64,000 nt of DNA from an uncultured Pelagibacteraceae bacterium. Its GTDB lineage: Bacteria > Pseudomonadota > Alphaproteobacteria > Pelagibacterales > Pelagibacteraceae. Numbering within the stretch: the first letter of the stretch is position 1; every line of letters begins with the position of its first letter. A program made the translations under genes and the position numbers. Shown one piece after another: positions 1 to 10,107 of this stretch. The notes below the pieces were generated by a model that saw only the letters and a list, made by a program, of their open reading frames with translations, was not told where the DNA came from and searched no databases. Where the stretch lies: the NCBI GenBank assembly GCA_902533445.1, contig CACALX010000003.1, positions 71,111-135,110 on the forward strand, written 5' to 3'.

Positions 1-10
1 AATTAGAAAC

Positions 11-544
11 TTAAATTTTTTCAGAAATATTAATTGCAATTTTCGAACCAGTTTTAATTATTTTATCTAAAATACTATAAGGTCCTTTTTTAGTTGCACC
101 TTTTTCATAAGCGATATCTTTATGATTGAGCTCATCTTCTCTAAATTTTGTAATTTTGTTTTTAAGAAATTTTTCATCTTCATCTAATTGATTAATTTGA
201 TTTAAGTAGTGTTCATCAATTACTTCTTCTACAGATGCTGTGCATAACATGGCTGCTTTTTTCCCTAATAAAGTAGAACCAAATCCCAAACCAACACCTA
301 GTAAATCCCACAGTGGTAAAAGTTTTGTTGGAGCAATGTTTCTTTTTTTAATTTCATTTTCAAAGAATTCACTATGTTCCTTTTCATGAATTTTCATATC
401 TTCTATGATTTTTTTCAAATTTTCATCTTTGACAAATGTATTCAAAGCTAATAATTGACCTTCATATATTTTAACTGCTCCACGCTCACCAGCATGATCT
501 ACCCTTATAAATTCTTCAATTTTTTTTTTACTTACTTTTGGCAT
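11..544 (-). CDS. coq7: COQ7-type demethoxyubiquinone hydroxylase (ferritin-like di-iron)
   Basis: Protein has IRVDHAGERGAVKIYEGQL, HEKEHSEFF and EEVIDEHYLNQ / EDELNHKDIA, the di-iron Glu/His motifs of COQ7. Confidence 0.93.
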   Translation of the reverse strand: MPKVSKKKIEEFIRVDHAGERGAVKIYEGQLLALNTFVKDENLKKIIEDMKIHEKEHSEFFENEIKKRNIAPTKLLPLWDLLGVGLGFGSTLLGKKAAMLCTASVEEVIDEHYLNQINQLDEDEKFLKNKITKFREDELNHKDIAYEKGATKKGPYSILDKIIKTGSKIAINISEKI

Positions 545-1010
545 AGTTTAAATAAATTTTTAATGCATTGATTGTAATTAGTATAGAAATTACAATATTG
601 TAAGTTGTAAGTGATAATCCAAAAATTTTAAATGTTACATCTTTGCAGCTCACTTTTTGTTCCTGCAATTGTTTTAAAATTGCTTCTTTGGAAGTTGCCT
701 CAGAGCCATTTTTTAGGTCACAAACTAAAGATTCCTCAATAAATCCTTGTTCAATACCAAAATGATAAACTGACAAGATAGTAGCTGTTAAAAAAACTAT
801 TACCAAAAAAACTAAAAATATTTTTTCAAACTGAGAAAATTTATAATTCAAGAGTATAATTACTATTGCAACTACATATGGAATTCTCTCTAAAATACAA
901 AGATTGCATGGTTGATGACCTAAAACATACTCAATAAAGAACGCTGATATTAAAGCAACGAAACTGACAAATAAAATTAGGTTAAGAAACAATGATTTGT
1001 TATTAAGCAT
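528..1010 (-). CDS. DsbB-like disulfide bond formation membrane protein
   Basis: Multi-TM protein with GHQPCNLCILERIPY (CxxC) and a second Cys pair in the loop. Confidence 0.85.
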   Translation of the reverse strand: MLNNKSLFLNLILFVSFVALISAFFIEYVLGHQPCNLCILERIPYVVAIVIILLNYKFSQFEKIFLVFLVIVFLTATILSVYHFGIEQGFIEESLVCDLKNGSEATSKEAILKQLQEQKVSCKDVTFKIFGLSLTTYNIVISILITINALKIYLNYAKSK

Positions 1011-1608
1011 TAAATTTAAAAATTAAAAATATAATTCCTAATACTATAACTATTAAAATTCCAATTATAGTGAACCATTTTGAACCATGCTTCTCCATTA
1101 ATTCAGTAAATAAGTCACCAAATTTATAAGATAAATAAGCAACAATAAAAAATCTAAGACTTCTAGAGATTAAACTTACAACAATAAATACAGGTAAACT
1201 AAAAGCAACAATACCGCTAGCAATAGTGAATGCCTTATAGGGAAGAGGAGTAAATCCTGCTAGAAAAAGAATACTTAGCCAGGCAAAAAAACCTGATCCT
1301 TGAGACAAACTTGTCTTCAAACTTTCTACATTGTTTTCATAACCATAAAATTCAATTATATGAATAGCTAAATCATAAAACAAATAACCTAGTAAATATC
1401 CAAAAATTCCACCTAAAACTGAAAATATAGATGCGATTAAAAATATTTTAAAAAATTCTTTTTTTTTAGCAATCACCATAGGAATAATCATTACATCTGG
1501 AGGTATGGGAAAAAATGAACTTTCAGTGAAGGAAACAATTCCCAAGTATAAATTTGAACTTTTGTGAGCAGCTAAATTTAAACACTTTTTATAAAGACTT
1601 TGGAACAT
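1003..1608 (-). CDS. DedA/YqaA-family membrane protein
   Basis: ESSFFPIPPDVMIIPM and GFTPLPYKAFTIASG motifs, multiple TM segments. Confidence 0.85.
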   Translation of the reverse strand: MFQSLYKKCLNLAAHKSSNLYLGIVSFTESSFFPIPPDVMIIPMVIAKKKEFFKIFLIASIFSVLGGIFGYLLGYLFYDLAIHIIEFYGYENNVESLKTSLSQGSGFFAWLSILFLAGFTPLPYKAFTIASGIVAFSLPVFIVVSLISRSLRFFIVAYLSYKFGDLFTELMEKHGSKWFTIIGILIVIVLGIIFLIFKFNA

Positions 1609-1665
1609 TTTTTGGTTTTAATATAATTTTAGTTCTTATACTATTTAATTATAATTTAATTTAAT

Positions 1666-1750
1666 GGGCGAATGGCGGAACTGGTAGACGCGCACGACTC
1701 AAAATCGTGTTTCGCAAGAAGTGAGAGTTCGATTCTCTCTTCGCCCACCA
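1666..1750 (+). tRNA. tRNA-Leu (anticodon CAA), CCA encoded
   Basis: Acceptor GGGCGAA/TTCGCCC, anticodon stem CACGA-CTCAAAA-TCGTG, long variable arm, T-arm GAGAG-TTCGATT-CTCTC, ACCA end. Confidence 0.97.
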
Positions 1751-1756
1751 AAGTTT

Positions 1757-3454
1757 ATGAATATAAAAAACTATAATAATCTTTTAGAACTATTTTATAA
1801 TCAGTATACAAAAGAAAAAGCAGATCAAATTTTTCTAAAATCTTTAAAAAATCCAAACGATAAATTTTCTTGGAGAGATACTTATTTGAATATTTTAAAA
1901 TTAAGCAATGAGCTCAAATCTTTAATTCAAAATAAAGATAGATGTTTATTGATTTCAGAAAATAGACCTGAATGGATGATATCTGATTTAGCGATAATGT
2001 TAGCAGGTGGAATTACCGTGCCAGCCTATACCATTTACGCCGAAAGAGATTACGAATATTTAATTGATGATTGTAATCCATCAGTAATAGTTGTCTCAGA
2101 TCAAGTTCAATATAATAAAATTAAAAATATAATTTCTACAAAGCCATTTATAAAAAAGGTTATCACCTTTGATCAAATTGACAGTCAATCAGATACCATT
2201 TGTATTAAAGACATTTTTTTGAAGAACGATTGTGAAGAGATCGATTTTTTAAAATTAGAAATTTCAAGAAAAGATGTAGCTTGTATTATTTATACATCAG
2301 GAACCCAAGGTAACCCTAAGGGAGTAATGCTCAGCCATGGGGGGATTTTAAATAATTGTGAAGGTTCTATTTCACTTTTAAAAGAAATAATATCTTACAA
2401 ACCTAAATTCCTAACTTGGTTACCATTATCCCATTCTTATGAACACACTGTTCAGTTTGTTCAAATAGCAATAGGTGCTGAAGTTTACTATGCAGAAAGT
2501 ATAGATAAGTTAATTAATAATATGGGACAATGTAGTCCTGATATTATGACAGCTGTTCCAAGATTTTATCAGAATCTGTATCAAAAAATTAATTCAACTT
2601 TCAATAAAGCTACTGGTTTTAAAAAATCTCTAATAAACAAAATGCTTTATCTTGGAGAAAAAGTACTAACAAATCAAAAACTTACTTTATTTGAAAAAAT
2701 GCAAAATACAATTTGCGAAAAAATAATTAGAAAAAAAATAAAAGCTCAATTTGGAGGTTCTCTAAAAGCATTCATTTCTGGAGGAGGTGCGCTAGATAAA
2801 GAAGTGGGTATTTTTTTAAATTCGATAGGTTTACCGACTTTGCAAGGGTATGGGTTAACTGAAACTTCTCCAGTTGTAAGTTGTAACCCGATAAAAGATA
2901 TAAGAATAGATACAGTAGGTCCTGCCTTTAGTGGTAATGAAGTGAAAATTGCTGACGATGGTGAAATTCTGGTTAAAGGTGAAAATGTTATGTTAGGCTA
3001 TTGGAATAAAAAGGTAGAGACCGAAAAAGTTTTAAAGGATGGCTGGTTACATACTGGAGATATAGGTCATTTTGAAAATGGATACTTAAAAATTACTGAT
3101 AGAAAAAAAGATATTTTAATTACACCAGGTGGTGACAATATTTCTCCTGTGAAAATTGAAAATGAATTACTCAAGATTGAATTTATAGAGCAAGCATTAG
3201 TTTATGGAGATAACAAACAATATTTAATATCTATTTTAGTTTTAAATAATAATGAAAGCAATGTGTCAGATGAAAACATTTCAAAAGAAATAGAAACAAT
3301 AAATAAAAACTTATCTAAGATAGAAAAAATTAAAAAGTTTTTTGTAATAAAAGATCAATTTACAATTGAAAATGGATTAATGACACCAACTTTAAAGTTA
3401 AAAAGATATAAAATTATTGAAAAGTATAAAAGTGAAATAGAAAAACTTTATTAA
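1757..3454 (+). CDS. Long-chain fatty-acid-CoA ligase (AMP-binding)
   Basis: IIYTSGTQGNPKGVMLSHGG, GYGLTETSPVV and GWLHTGDIG motifs. The ORF's upstream extension runs through tRNA-Leu, so the start is moved to ATG 1757. Confidence 0.92.
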   Translation: MNIKNYNNLLELFYNQYTKEKADQIFLKSLKNPNDKFSWRDTYLNILKLSNELKSLIQNKDRCLLISENRPEWMISDLAIMLAGGITVPAYTIYAERDYEYLIDDCNPSVIVVSDQVQYNKIKNIISTKPFIKKVITFDQIDSQSDTICIKDIFLKNDCEEIDFLKLEISRKDVACIIYTSGTQGNPKGVMLSHGGILNNCEGSISLLKEIISYKPKFLTWLPLSHSYEHTVQFVQIAIGAEVYYAESIDKLINNMGQCSPDIMTAVPRFYQNLYQKINSTFNKATGFKKSLINKMLYLGEKVLTNQKLTLFEKMQNTICEKIIRKKIKAQFGGSLKAFISGGGALDKEVGIFLNSIGLPTLQGYGLTETSPVVSCNPIKDIRIDTVGPAFSGNEVKIADDGEILVKGENVMLGYWNKKVETEKVLKDGWLHTGDIGHFENGYLKITDRKKDILITPGGDNISPVKIENELLKIEFIEQALVYGDNKQYLISILVLNNNESNVSDENISKEIETINKNLSKIEKIKKFFVIKDQFTIENGLMTPTLKLKRYKIIEKYKSEIEKLY

Positions 3455-3572
3455 ATTTCTTTAAATTAAGAGTTTATTTACCGCATAAACATTAACTAAA
3501 TTAATAAAAAAATTTTTTATAAAAAATAAAAAATAAAAAATAATTTTTTAAAATTCGCTTTTAATTAATGAT

Positions 3573-3601
3573 TTGACATAAGTTGTATAAAAAAATAAAA
3601 A
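3573..3601 (+). promoter_or_regulatory. Candidate sigma70-type promoter for the Lys-rich small ORF
   Basis: Perfect TTGACA at 3573-3578, then a 17-nt spacer and a weak -10 (TAAAAA) at 3596-3601. Confidence 0.4.
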
Positions 3602-3610
3602 TAAGTTAAC

Positions 3611-3631
3611 AACGAATCAATTTGATTCGTT
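3611..3631. repeat. Near-perfect inverted repeat AACGAATCAA-T-TTGATTCGTT
   Basis: 10-bp arms around 1 nt, read directly from sequence, immediately upstream of the small ORF's ribosome-binding region. Confidence 0.8.
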
Positions 3632-3652
3632 AAACTTAAAAGGGAGCTAAAG

Positions 3653-3748
3653 ATGCCTAAGAAAAGAAAAAAAGCGGCAAAGAAAACTAAGAAAAAAGCT
3701 AAGAAAAAAGCTAAAAAAGCTAAAAAGGCTAAGAAAAGAAGAAGATAA
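3653..3748 (+). CDS. 31-aa highly basic (Lys/Arg/Ala) histone-H1-like small protein
   Basis: ATG...TAA encodes MPKKRKKAAKKTKKKAKKKAKKAKKAKKRRR. Preceded by AAAGGGAGC (SD-like) and a promoter-like element, followed by a terminator. Not in the supplied ORF track (too short). Confidence 0.75.
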   Translation: MPKKRKKAAKKTKKKAKKKAKKAKKAKKRRR

Positions 3749-3766
3749 TAACTTAGTATTCTTTAC

Positions 3767-3808
3767 AAAAAACGCTTCTCATAACTTTTTGTGTGAGAGG
3801 CGTTTTTT
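3767..3808. terminator. Bidirectional rho-independent terminator between the small basic ORF and carD
   Basis: AAAAAACGCTTCTCA ... TGAGAGGCGTTTTTTTT: 15-bp stem with one wobble, A-tract and T-tract on either side. Confidence 0.88.
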
Positions 3809-3809
3809 T

Positions 3810-4712
3810 TTATTCGTCTAAGGGTTCGTCAGTTTCAGAAATAGGTTCTTCGACAGGTAAATCAGCAGTTGGAGTTTTAGGAGTAGCGCTAATCGCTTGT
3901 GTTTGTCCACCAACATTTCTCTTTAGTGCTTTATCTAATTTTTTTTGAGTGTCTTCTGGTGATAAATTTAAAATTATCTGAAATTCTGACTGCATTCTTT
4001 CATAAGCTTTTTCAAAAAGTTGTCTTTCACTATAAGATTGATCAACCATAAGATCATCACCTTTGTTTAGATCTCTTACAACTTCAGCTAATTCATAAAT
4101 TTTACCTGATGAAATTTTTGCCTCATATTCTTGTGCTCTTCTACTCCACATTGATCTTTTGATTTTTGGCTTACTTTTTAATATAGAAATACATTTGTTT
4201 ACTTGATTAATTGTTGCTAAAGGTCTTAGGTGAGACTGTTTGTTGACGGGTACCATACCGTTAGCTTTATCTTTTTCAAATTTGATAACGTATGTTTCAA
4301 CATCAATACTACCGATATTTATTTTTTTAAATTCTGTAATTTGACCAACACCATGTTTTGGATAGACAACATAATCTTTAATTTTAAATCCTCTTTTTTC
4401 AGTTTCCTGTTTTTTGACTTTTTTTATCTCTGGCTTAACCTCATTAGTTTTTGATATTCTTAAATTATCTACTTTCGGTTCATCTGGCGTTTTAGTAGTT
4501 TTTGAAACTTTTTTTATTTTAGGTGATTTATTTGGAATTTTTTTTGAAACTTTTTTGGTTTTTTTTATTACTTTTTTAACTTTTTTAGTTTTAGGTTTAA
4601 CAACTTTTTTAACTTTAGTTACTTTTTTCTTTTTAACTTTTTTTATCATTTCTTTATCTGATTTGCCTTTAAAGATTTTCTTTAAAATACTTTTCGTACT
4701 TATTTTGCTCAT
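3810..4712 (-). CDS. carD: CarD/CdnL-family transcription regulator with a Lys-rich N-terminal extension
   Basis: CarD core [18 protein letters not shown]...[11 protein letters not shown]...[21 protein letters not shown], preceded by a long [16 protein letters not shown]-type segment. Start placed at MSKISTKS. Confidence 0.9.
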   Translation of the reverse strand: MSKISTKSILKKIFKGKSDKEMIKKVKKKKVTKVKKVVKPKTKKVKKVIKKTKKVSKKIPNKSPKIKKVSKTTKTPDEPKVDNLRISKTNEVKPEIKKVKKQETEKRGFKIKDYVVYPKHGVGQITEFKKINIGSIDVETYVIKFEKDKANGMVPVNKQSHLRPLATINQVNKCISILKSKPKIKRSMWSRRAQEYEAKISSGKIYELAEVVRDLNKGDDLMVDQSYSERQLFEKAYERMQSEFQIILNLSPEDTQKKLDKALKRNVGGQTQAISATPKTPTADLPVEEPISETDEPLDE

Positions 4713-4995
4713 TTTTAAATTTTTCGTGATCCGCAGGGGGATCTTTTTTCTCACTTATGTTTGGCCAGATTTCTGAATATTTTTTATTGATCTCTAACCA
4801 TTTTTCACTTCCAGGTTCTGTATCTGCTTTTATAGCATCAACGGGGCATTCTGGCTCACAAACGCCACAATCTATACACTCATCCGGTTTAATTACAAGC
4901 ATATTTTTACCTTCGTAAAAACAATCAACCGGACAAACGTCTACACAATCAGTAAGTTTACACTTAATACAATTATCGTTTACGATATAAGTCAC
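4669..4995 (-). CDS. fdxA: 7Fe/8Fe ferredoxin FdxA-type
   Basis: [29 protein letters not shown]...[16 protein letters not shown]. Confidence 0.93.
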   Translation of the reverse strand: MTYIVNDNCIKCKLTDCVDVCPVDCFYEGKNMLVIKPDECIDCGVCEPECPVDAIKADTEPGSEKWLEINKKYSEIWPNISEKKDPPADHEKFKNEQNKYEKYFKENL

Positions 4996-5408
4996 TCTTT
5001 ACTTTCCTCTTTTACTCTATGCTTAATATCTCCCATAGTTTTGCTGTCAATGTATAAAAGTCCCGCTAATCTTCTCATAAGATTTGTTTCATACATATCT
5101 GCATCTTCATTAGAATAAATAATTGACCAAAGAGCTTCTACTATTTTAATTTTATCTTTTTTAGGTAAATTTTTAATTTCTCTTGTGAAGTCTAAAATTT
5201 GGTTTGAATTTTCCTCAATAATTTTTGCATCTTGGATAGTTTTTGTGATTTTTTCACTTTCAAGGCCCAACTCTAGAAGTGTTTTTTTAATTATTTCCTC
5301 TTCTTTGTCAGTATAATTTTCATCTATTTTTGCAGCATGGATTAATAAGGCACAAACTTTTATTATAAAGTTATTCTCTTCTTTTTTATCTGTCTTTTTA
5401 AAAAACAT
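4992..5408 (-). CDS. TerB-like (tellurite resistance family) protein
   Basis: [24 protein letters not shown]...[32 protein letters not shown]. Confidence 0.75.
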   Translation of the reverse strand: MFFKKTDKKEENNFIIKVCALLIHAAKIDENYTDKEEEIIKKTLLELGLESEKITKTIQDAKIIEENSNQILDFTREIKNLPKKDKIKIVEALWSIIYSNEDADMYETNLMRRLAGLLYIDSKTMGDIKHRVKEESKE

Positions 5409-5412
5409 AAAA

Positions 5413-7890
5413 TTAACCTAACTTGAGATTTTTAAGAACTTTAAATGGATTTTCATTTGAAACTTTTTTGTTCTGTTTCTTTTTAAATTTTTTAACAGGA
5501 TTATATTTAAAAAACATTTCTTGTTCTTTCTCATAAGTTTTATAACCCATTTTTTGTAATAATTTTTTAAAGTTCTCTTTGCTACATCCTAACAGATTTA
5601 ACATTTCAGGTATCATTTTTATTTCACTATTTTCTTTTGAAGTAGCATTAATTATTTGTACAAAGAGTCTTTCAAGAATATCTATTCTTACAAAAAGATT
5701 ATCAAATTTTTCAAATCCACAGAGAAGCATAAAGTTTTTATTTTGTGAATCTTTATCTTCTAAAAAATTTAATCCAAAAGTTGGTGGTTTTAAATCATAG
5801 AATTTTTGATGAAAATTTTTCCACAATAAGGTTCTTAAAAATACAGCATCTGGTTTTATAAGTTGATAAAGGAATACATGGTATCTTCCAAATTTTACAC
5901 CCAATTCTCTAAGTACTTTTCTATCTATTTGTTCAAGATTTTTTAAATAATCAGAAACTTGTTCCCTTTTTAAAACACCATTATTCTCATAAAGCTGATA
6001 AGCCAAAGCCTTAATTGAAAACTTATCGTCTTTAATGTTTTTTAAATCGATTAAACTTTTCAAGACATCACTTATTTTAGAGTTAAGCCATTTTTGAATA
6101 AAATCATTTAGTTTTTGTTTTGGATTTTGTTCAATAATGTCATCAACAACTAAAGTAAAATTAGGACTTAAATAATCATTACCTGGTAACAGTCTAGCAA
6201 TTGAAAATTCATTCCAATATATTTTAAAATCCTCCTTTAAATCTATTAATCCCGTATCTATAATTGATTGAATTCTTTTATCAAACTCAGGTCCAATTGA
6301 TTGTCTAGCAGCTTTTTTTAATGACTTGATATCAGTTTCCAAAGAGCCTTTTTTTAAATCTAATTCTAATTTCAAACCTTTGATCTTACCAATAAACTGA
6401 TCGTCTATTTTAACGTCATTATTCTGTAATATTTCAGTTTTGAATTCCATGTCTTGTTTTAAACCTCTTGCGAGTATACTTGCTCTTTTGTCGATAAAAG
6501 TCTTGGTAAGTTCTTCATGAAGTCTGTCAGAAAGTCTATCTTCTAAATGTTTTGTTTTTTCTATCCAATAATTTTGATTTTCTACCCAATTATTTTTATT
6601 TGAAACATAAGACCAAGTTCTTACATTTGCAATTCTATTTGATAAAGAATCTACATTTCCCTCTAATTTATCAAGTTTCATGAGCTGTAATCTCATGTAA
6701 TCTTCTGAAATCAGACCTTTTTCACTGTTTAAAAATTTAAAAACATTTCTGATCACTTCATAATGATTGCCGTAGATTTTTTTAACAAAATCAGGTATTT
6801 GACAACATTCCCATAATAATTTGAGAGTTCTTTCGTTAAGTTCTAAATTATTTTTTTCATATTTTATAAAATATTTTAGTGCTCTTTCATCCTCACATTC
6901 TTGAACTTTTCTTAACCATTCCATCTGAGGTCTTTCTTCAAGACTTTTAATCAGTGAATTTGGGTTATTGAAATTAAGATCAGAATTTCTCCAGAATAAA
7001 GTTCTTATTTCTTCAAATTTATGTCCTTCAATTAATTCTACTTCTTCAGGTGTAATTTCTTTACAATCACCAGTAATTCCAAAACCGCCATCATTTAAAT
7101 ATCTTCCAGATCTTCCCGCTATTTGACCTATTTCAGATAAATTTAATTTTCTTAATTTTTTTCCGTCAAATTTCTTAAGGTTTGAAAAATACACATAATC
7201 TAGATCCATATTTATTCCCATTCCAATAGCATCAGTGGCTACTAAAAAGTCGACATCTCCAGATTGATAAAGCTCTACTTGAGCATTTCTCGTTTTAGGA
7301 CTTAATGAACCCATAACGATAGCAGCCCCACCCTTTTGTCTTCTTATTAATTCTGCTATTGCATAAACTTCCTCCGCTGAAAAGGCTATGATTGCAGTTT
7401 TTCTATTTATTCTTGATATTTTTTTATGTCCAGTATAAGTTAGTTTTGACAATCTATCTCTATTAATAAATTCTAAATCTTCGTTCAATTTAGATATAAT
7501 GTTTTTAATAGTGCTAGAACCCATTAACATCGTAAGTTTTTCACCTCTTAAATTTAATAGTCTATCTGTGAATATGTGACCTCTTTCAGGATCTGCACAC
7601 ATTTGGATTTCATCTATGCCCACAAATTCTAAATGCTTTTCAATAGGCATTGATTCGACGGTGCATAAATAATATTTTGCGTTTGTAGGAATTATTTTTT
7701 CTTCACCTGTTATTAAAGCAACTTTATCAATACTTATTTTTTTTATTACTTTATCGTAAACCTCTCTTGCTAATAATCTTAATGGGAACCCAATCATTCC
7801 ACTGTCAAAAGATAGCATTGTGTCAATTGCAAGATGAGTTTTCCCCGTGTTTGTTGGACCAAGAACAGCTGTAATTTTATTTTTAGGCAT
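5413..7890 (-). CDS. SUV3-like DEAD/DExH RNA helicase
   Basis: GPTNTGKTHLAI, DEIQMCADPERGHIFTDRLL, ATDAIGMGINMDLDYVYFS, QIAGRSGRY. Confidence 0.9.
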   Translation of the reverse strand: MPKNKITAVLGPTNTGKTHLAIDTMLSFDSGMIGFPLRLLAREVYDKVIKKISIDKVALITGEEKIIPTNAKYYLCTVESMPIEKHLEFVGIDEIQMCADPERGHIFTDRLLNLRGEKLTMLMGSSTIKNIISKLNEDLEFINRDRLSKLTYTGHKKISRINRKTAIIAFSAEEVYAIAELIRRQKGGAAIVMGSLSPKTRNAQVELYQSGDVDFLVATDAIGMGINMDLDYVYFSNLKKFDGKKLRKLNLSEIGQIAGRSGRYLNDGGFGITGDCKEITPEEVELIEGHKFEEIRTLFWRNSDLNFNNPNSLIKSLEERPQMEWLRKVQECEDERALKYFIKYEKNNLELNERTLKLLWECCQIPDFVKKIYGNHYEVIRNVFKFLNSEKGLISEDYMRLQLMKLDKLEGNVDSLSNRIANVRTWSYVSNKNNWVENQNYWIEKTKHLEDRLSDRLHEELTKTFIDKRASILARGLKQDMEFKTEILQNNDVKIDDQFIGKIKGLKLELDLKKGSLETDIKSLKKAARQSIGPEFDKRIQSIIDTGLIDLKEDFKIYWNEFSIARLLPGNDYLSPNFTLVVDDIIEQNPKQKLNDFIQKWLNSKISDVLKSLIDLKNIKDDKFSIKALAYQLYENNGVLKREQVSDYLKNLEQIDRKVLRELGVKFGRYHVFLYQLIKPDAVFLRTLLWKNFHQKFYDLKPPTFGLNFLEDKDSQNKNFMLLCGFEKFDNLFVRIDILERLFVQIINATSKENSEIKMIPEMLNLLGCSKENFKKLLQKMGYKTYEKEQEMFFKYNPVKKFKKKQNKKVSNENPFKVLKNLKLG

Positions 7891-8064
7891 TTCTATCTTT
7901 GGTGTATAATTTTTTTTACCTACCAGATATTGTTAGTGCTAAAGAACAAAAATAGACTAAAACATGACCGAATCGGAGGGTAAAAAGTTCTCATTTTTAT
8001 ATTAATATTAATTAGAATATCATAATTGAGATTAATTCTATAATAGTAATTTAATAAAAGAAAA

Positions 8065-10026
8065 ATGACCAATAAACTTTGGGAAGCATCTTTAAAAGAG
8101 AAAAAAAATTCAAATCTTTATGCTTTTGAGAAATTTATTTCAAAAAAAATCAAAAAAAAATTTAATTTAAATTACAAAACTTTTTTAAATTGGACTATTA
8201 AAAATTCTCCCAATTTTTGGAATTATTTTTGGGAATTTTCAGAAATTAAAGGATTGAAAAGTAAAAAAAAAATTAAAAAATCTAAAATATTTTATAAAAA
8301 TTTATTCTTACCAGGTAGTAAGTTAAATTTTGGTGAGAATTTATTGTCAAAAAATAATGATGATAAGGCAGTTACCTTTATAAGCGAAAATGGTTTTAGA
8401 GAGGAAAAATCTTGGAGAGAATTAAATATAAATACAGGCAAAATTGTAAAGTTTTTGAAGCAAATTAAAATTAAAAAAGGAGACAGAGTTGTAGCTTATA
8501 TGCCTAATACTATCGAGACAGTTGAGGCGTTTATAGCAGCGAGTACTATAGGAAGCATTTGGTCATCATGCAGTCCTGATTTTGGTATTAAAGGTGTTGT
8601 TGAAAGATTTTCTCAAATCAATCCAAAAGTTTTGTTCATTACAGACCAGTATTTTTACAATGGAAAAAAAATTAATGTATTAGAGAGATTATCTGAAATT
8701 TTAAAATCTATTCCATCAATTAAAAATGTTGTGATCGTTAATTATCCTGGAAAAAAATATGTCACCAATAAGAGTAAATATAAGAAAATAAATTTAATTA
8801 AATTGTGTGAGATTATTAAAAATCAATCTGAAAAAATAAATTTTAAAAAGTATGATTTCGAAAGCAAGTTGACTATTTTATATTCAAGTGGAACAACTGG
8901 AAAACCAAAATGTATTTGTCACAGAACTGGTGGAGTTCTTCTTCAGCATAAGAAAGAACATCAATTACATTGTGATATAAAAGAAAATGATAATGTGTTT
9001 TATTTTACCACTTGTGGTTGGATGATGTGGAATTGGTTAGTAAGCTCGTTAGCTTCAAAGGCATCAATAGTACTTTTTGATGGTTCTCCAATGTATAAAT
9101 CAAGTGATTTACTTTTAAAGATAGCACAAAGAGAAAAAATTACTCTGTTTGGAATAAGTGCTAAATATATTGATGCCCTAAGAAAATTAGAACCTAATCT
9201 TAAATTTAAATATAAACTTCAAAAACTAAAAACAATATGTTCAACAGGTTCTCCTTTATCAAGTGAAGGTTTTAAATATGTTTATAAAAATATTAAAAAG
9301 AAAGTTCATCTCTCATCTATTTCGGGTGGTACAGATATTGTATCGTGTTTTGTTTTAGGGAATATATATCAACCAGTAAATATTGGTGAAATACAAAATT
9401 CTGGCTTAGGTTTAGATGTTGATGTTTTTAATGATAGAGGCAAATCTTTAAAAAATTTTAAAGGTGAACTTGTTTGTAAAAATCCATTTCCATCAATGCC
9501 TCTTAAATTTTGGAATGATAAAAATGATGTAAAATTTAAAAAAGCTTACTTCAATAGATATAAAAATACTTGGCATCATGGTGATTATGCTGAAAGAAAA
9601 AATACTGATGGTTTTATTATACATGGAAGATCTGACACTACCCTTAATCCAGGAGGTGTAAGACTTGGTACTGCTGAAATATATTCTGAGGTTGAAAAGT
9701 TTAAAGAAATTAAAGAAGCACTAGTAGTCGGTCAATCTTGGGATAATGATATAAGAATAATTCTTTTCGTTGTAACGAGTAAAGGATACATACTTAATGA
9801 TTCTTTGCTGAGTAGAATAAAAACTCAAATAAGAACAAATGCTTCACCAAGACATGTCCCTAGTAAAGTAATTGTTGTAAAAGATATTCCTAGAACCAAA
9901 AGTGGTAAAATTGTTGAGCTTGCAGTTAAAAGCACTATAGAAGGAAGTGTTGTTAAAAATAAAGAAGCTTTAGCAAATTCAGAAGTTTTAATTCAATACA
10001 AGAATTTAAAAGAACTAAATCATTAA
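8065..10026 (+). CDS. aacS: Acetoacetyl-CoA synthetase
   Basis: Full-length ACS-like; LYSSGTTGKPKCICHRTGGVLLQHKKEHQLHCDI, TTCGWMMWNWLVSSLA, SISGGTDIVSCFV typical of AacS. Confidence 0.92.
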   Translation: MTNKLWEASLKEKKNSNLYAFEKFISKKIKKKFNLNYKTFLNWTIKNSPNFWNYFWEFSEIKGLKSKKKIKKSKIFYKNLFLPGSKLNFGENLLSKNNDDKAVTFISENGFREEKSWRELNINTGKIVKFLKQIKIKKGDRVVAYMPNTIETVEAFIAASTIGSIWSSCSPDFGIKGVVERFSQINPKVLFITDQYFYNGKKINVLERLSEILKSIPSIKNVVIVNYPGKKYVTNKSKYKKINLIKLCEIIKNQSEKINFKKYDFESKLTILYSSGTTGKPKCICHRTGGVLLQHKKEHQLHCDIKENDNVFYFTTCGWMMWNWLVSSLASKASIVLFDGSPMYKSSDLLLKIAQREKITLFGISAKYIDALRKLEPNLKFKYKLQKLKTICSTGSPLSSEGFKYVYKNIKKKVHLSSISGGTDIVSCFVLGNIYQPVNIGEIQNSGLGLDVDVFNDRGKSLKNFKGELVCKNPFPSMPLKFWNDKNDVKFKKAYFNRYKNTWHHGDYAERKNTDGFIIHGRSDTTLNPGGVRLGTAEIYSEVEKFKEIKEALVVGQSWDNDIRIILFVVTSKGYILNDSLLSRIKTQIRTNASPRHVPSKVIVVKDIPRTKSGKIVELAVKSTIEGSVVKNKEALANSEVLIQYKNLKELNH

Positions 10027-10107
10027 AAATAAATTATTAGAATTAATTTTTTTTAGATGATAAGATTTTCTAATTATTAATCAAAATATAAGAAATAAAG
10101 GAGATTT

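Noticed and set aside
4230-4454. 74-aa plus-strand ORF
   Set aside because: Antisense to the CarD core; no recognisable domain.
4414-4776. 120-aa plus-strand ORF ([17 protein letters not shown]...)
   Set aside because: Antisense of the Lys-rich carD tail; Phe/Leu-rich composition is the mirror of AAA codons, with no independent support.
4992-5408. TerB-like gene as evidence of tellurite resistance
   Set aside because: TerB-like domains are widespread without tellurite function; no other ter genes in the window.
7891-8064. 174-bp intergenic region before aacS considered as riboswitch or SRP RNA
   Set aside because: No convincing stem set, SRP GGAA/GCAG-type motif or recognisable riboswitch core by eye.
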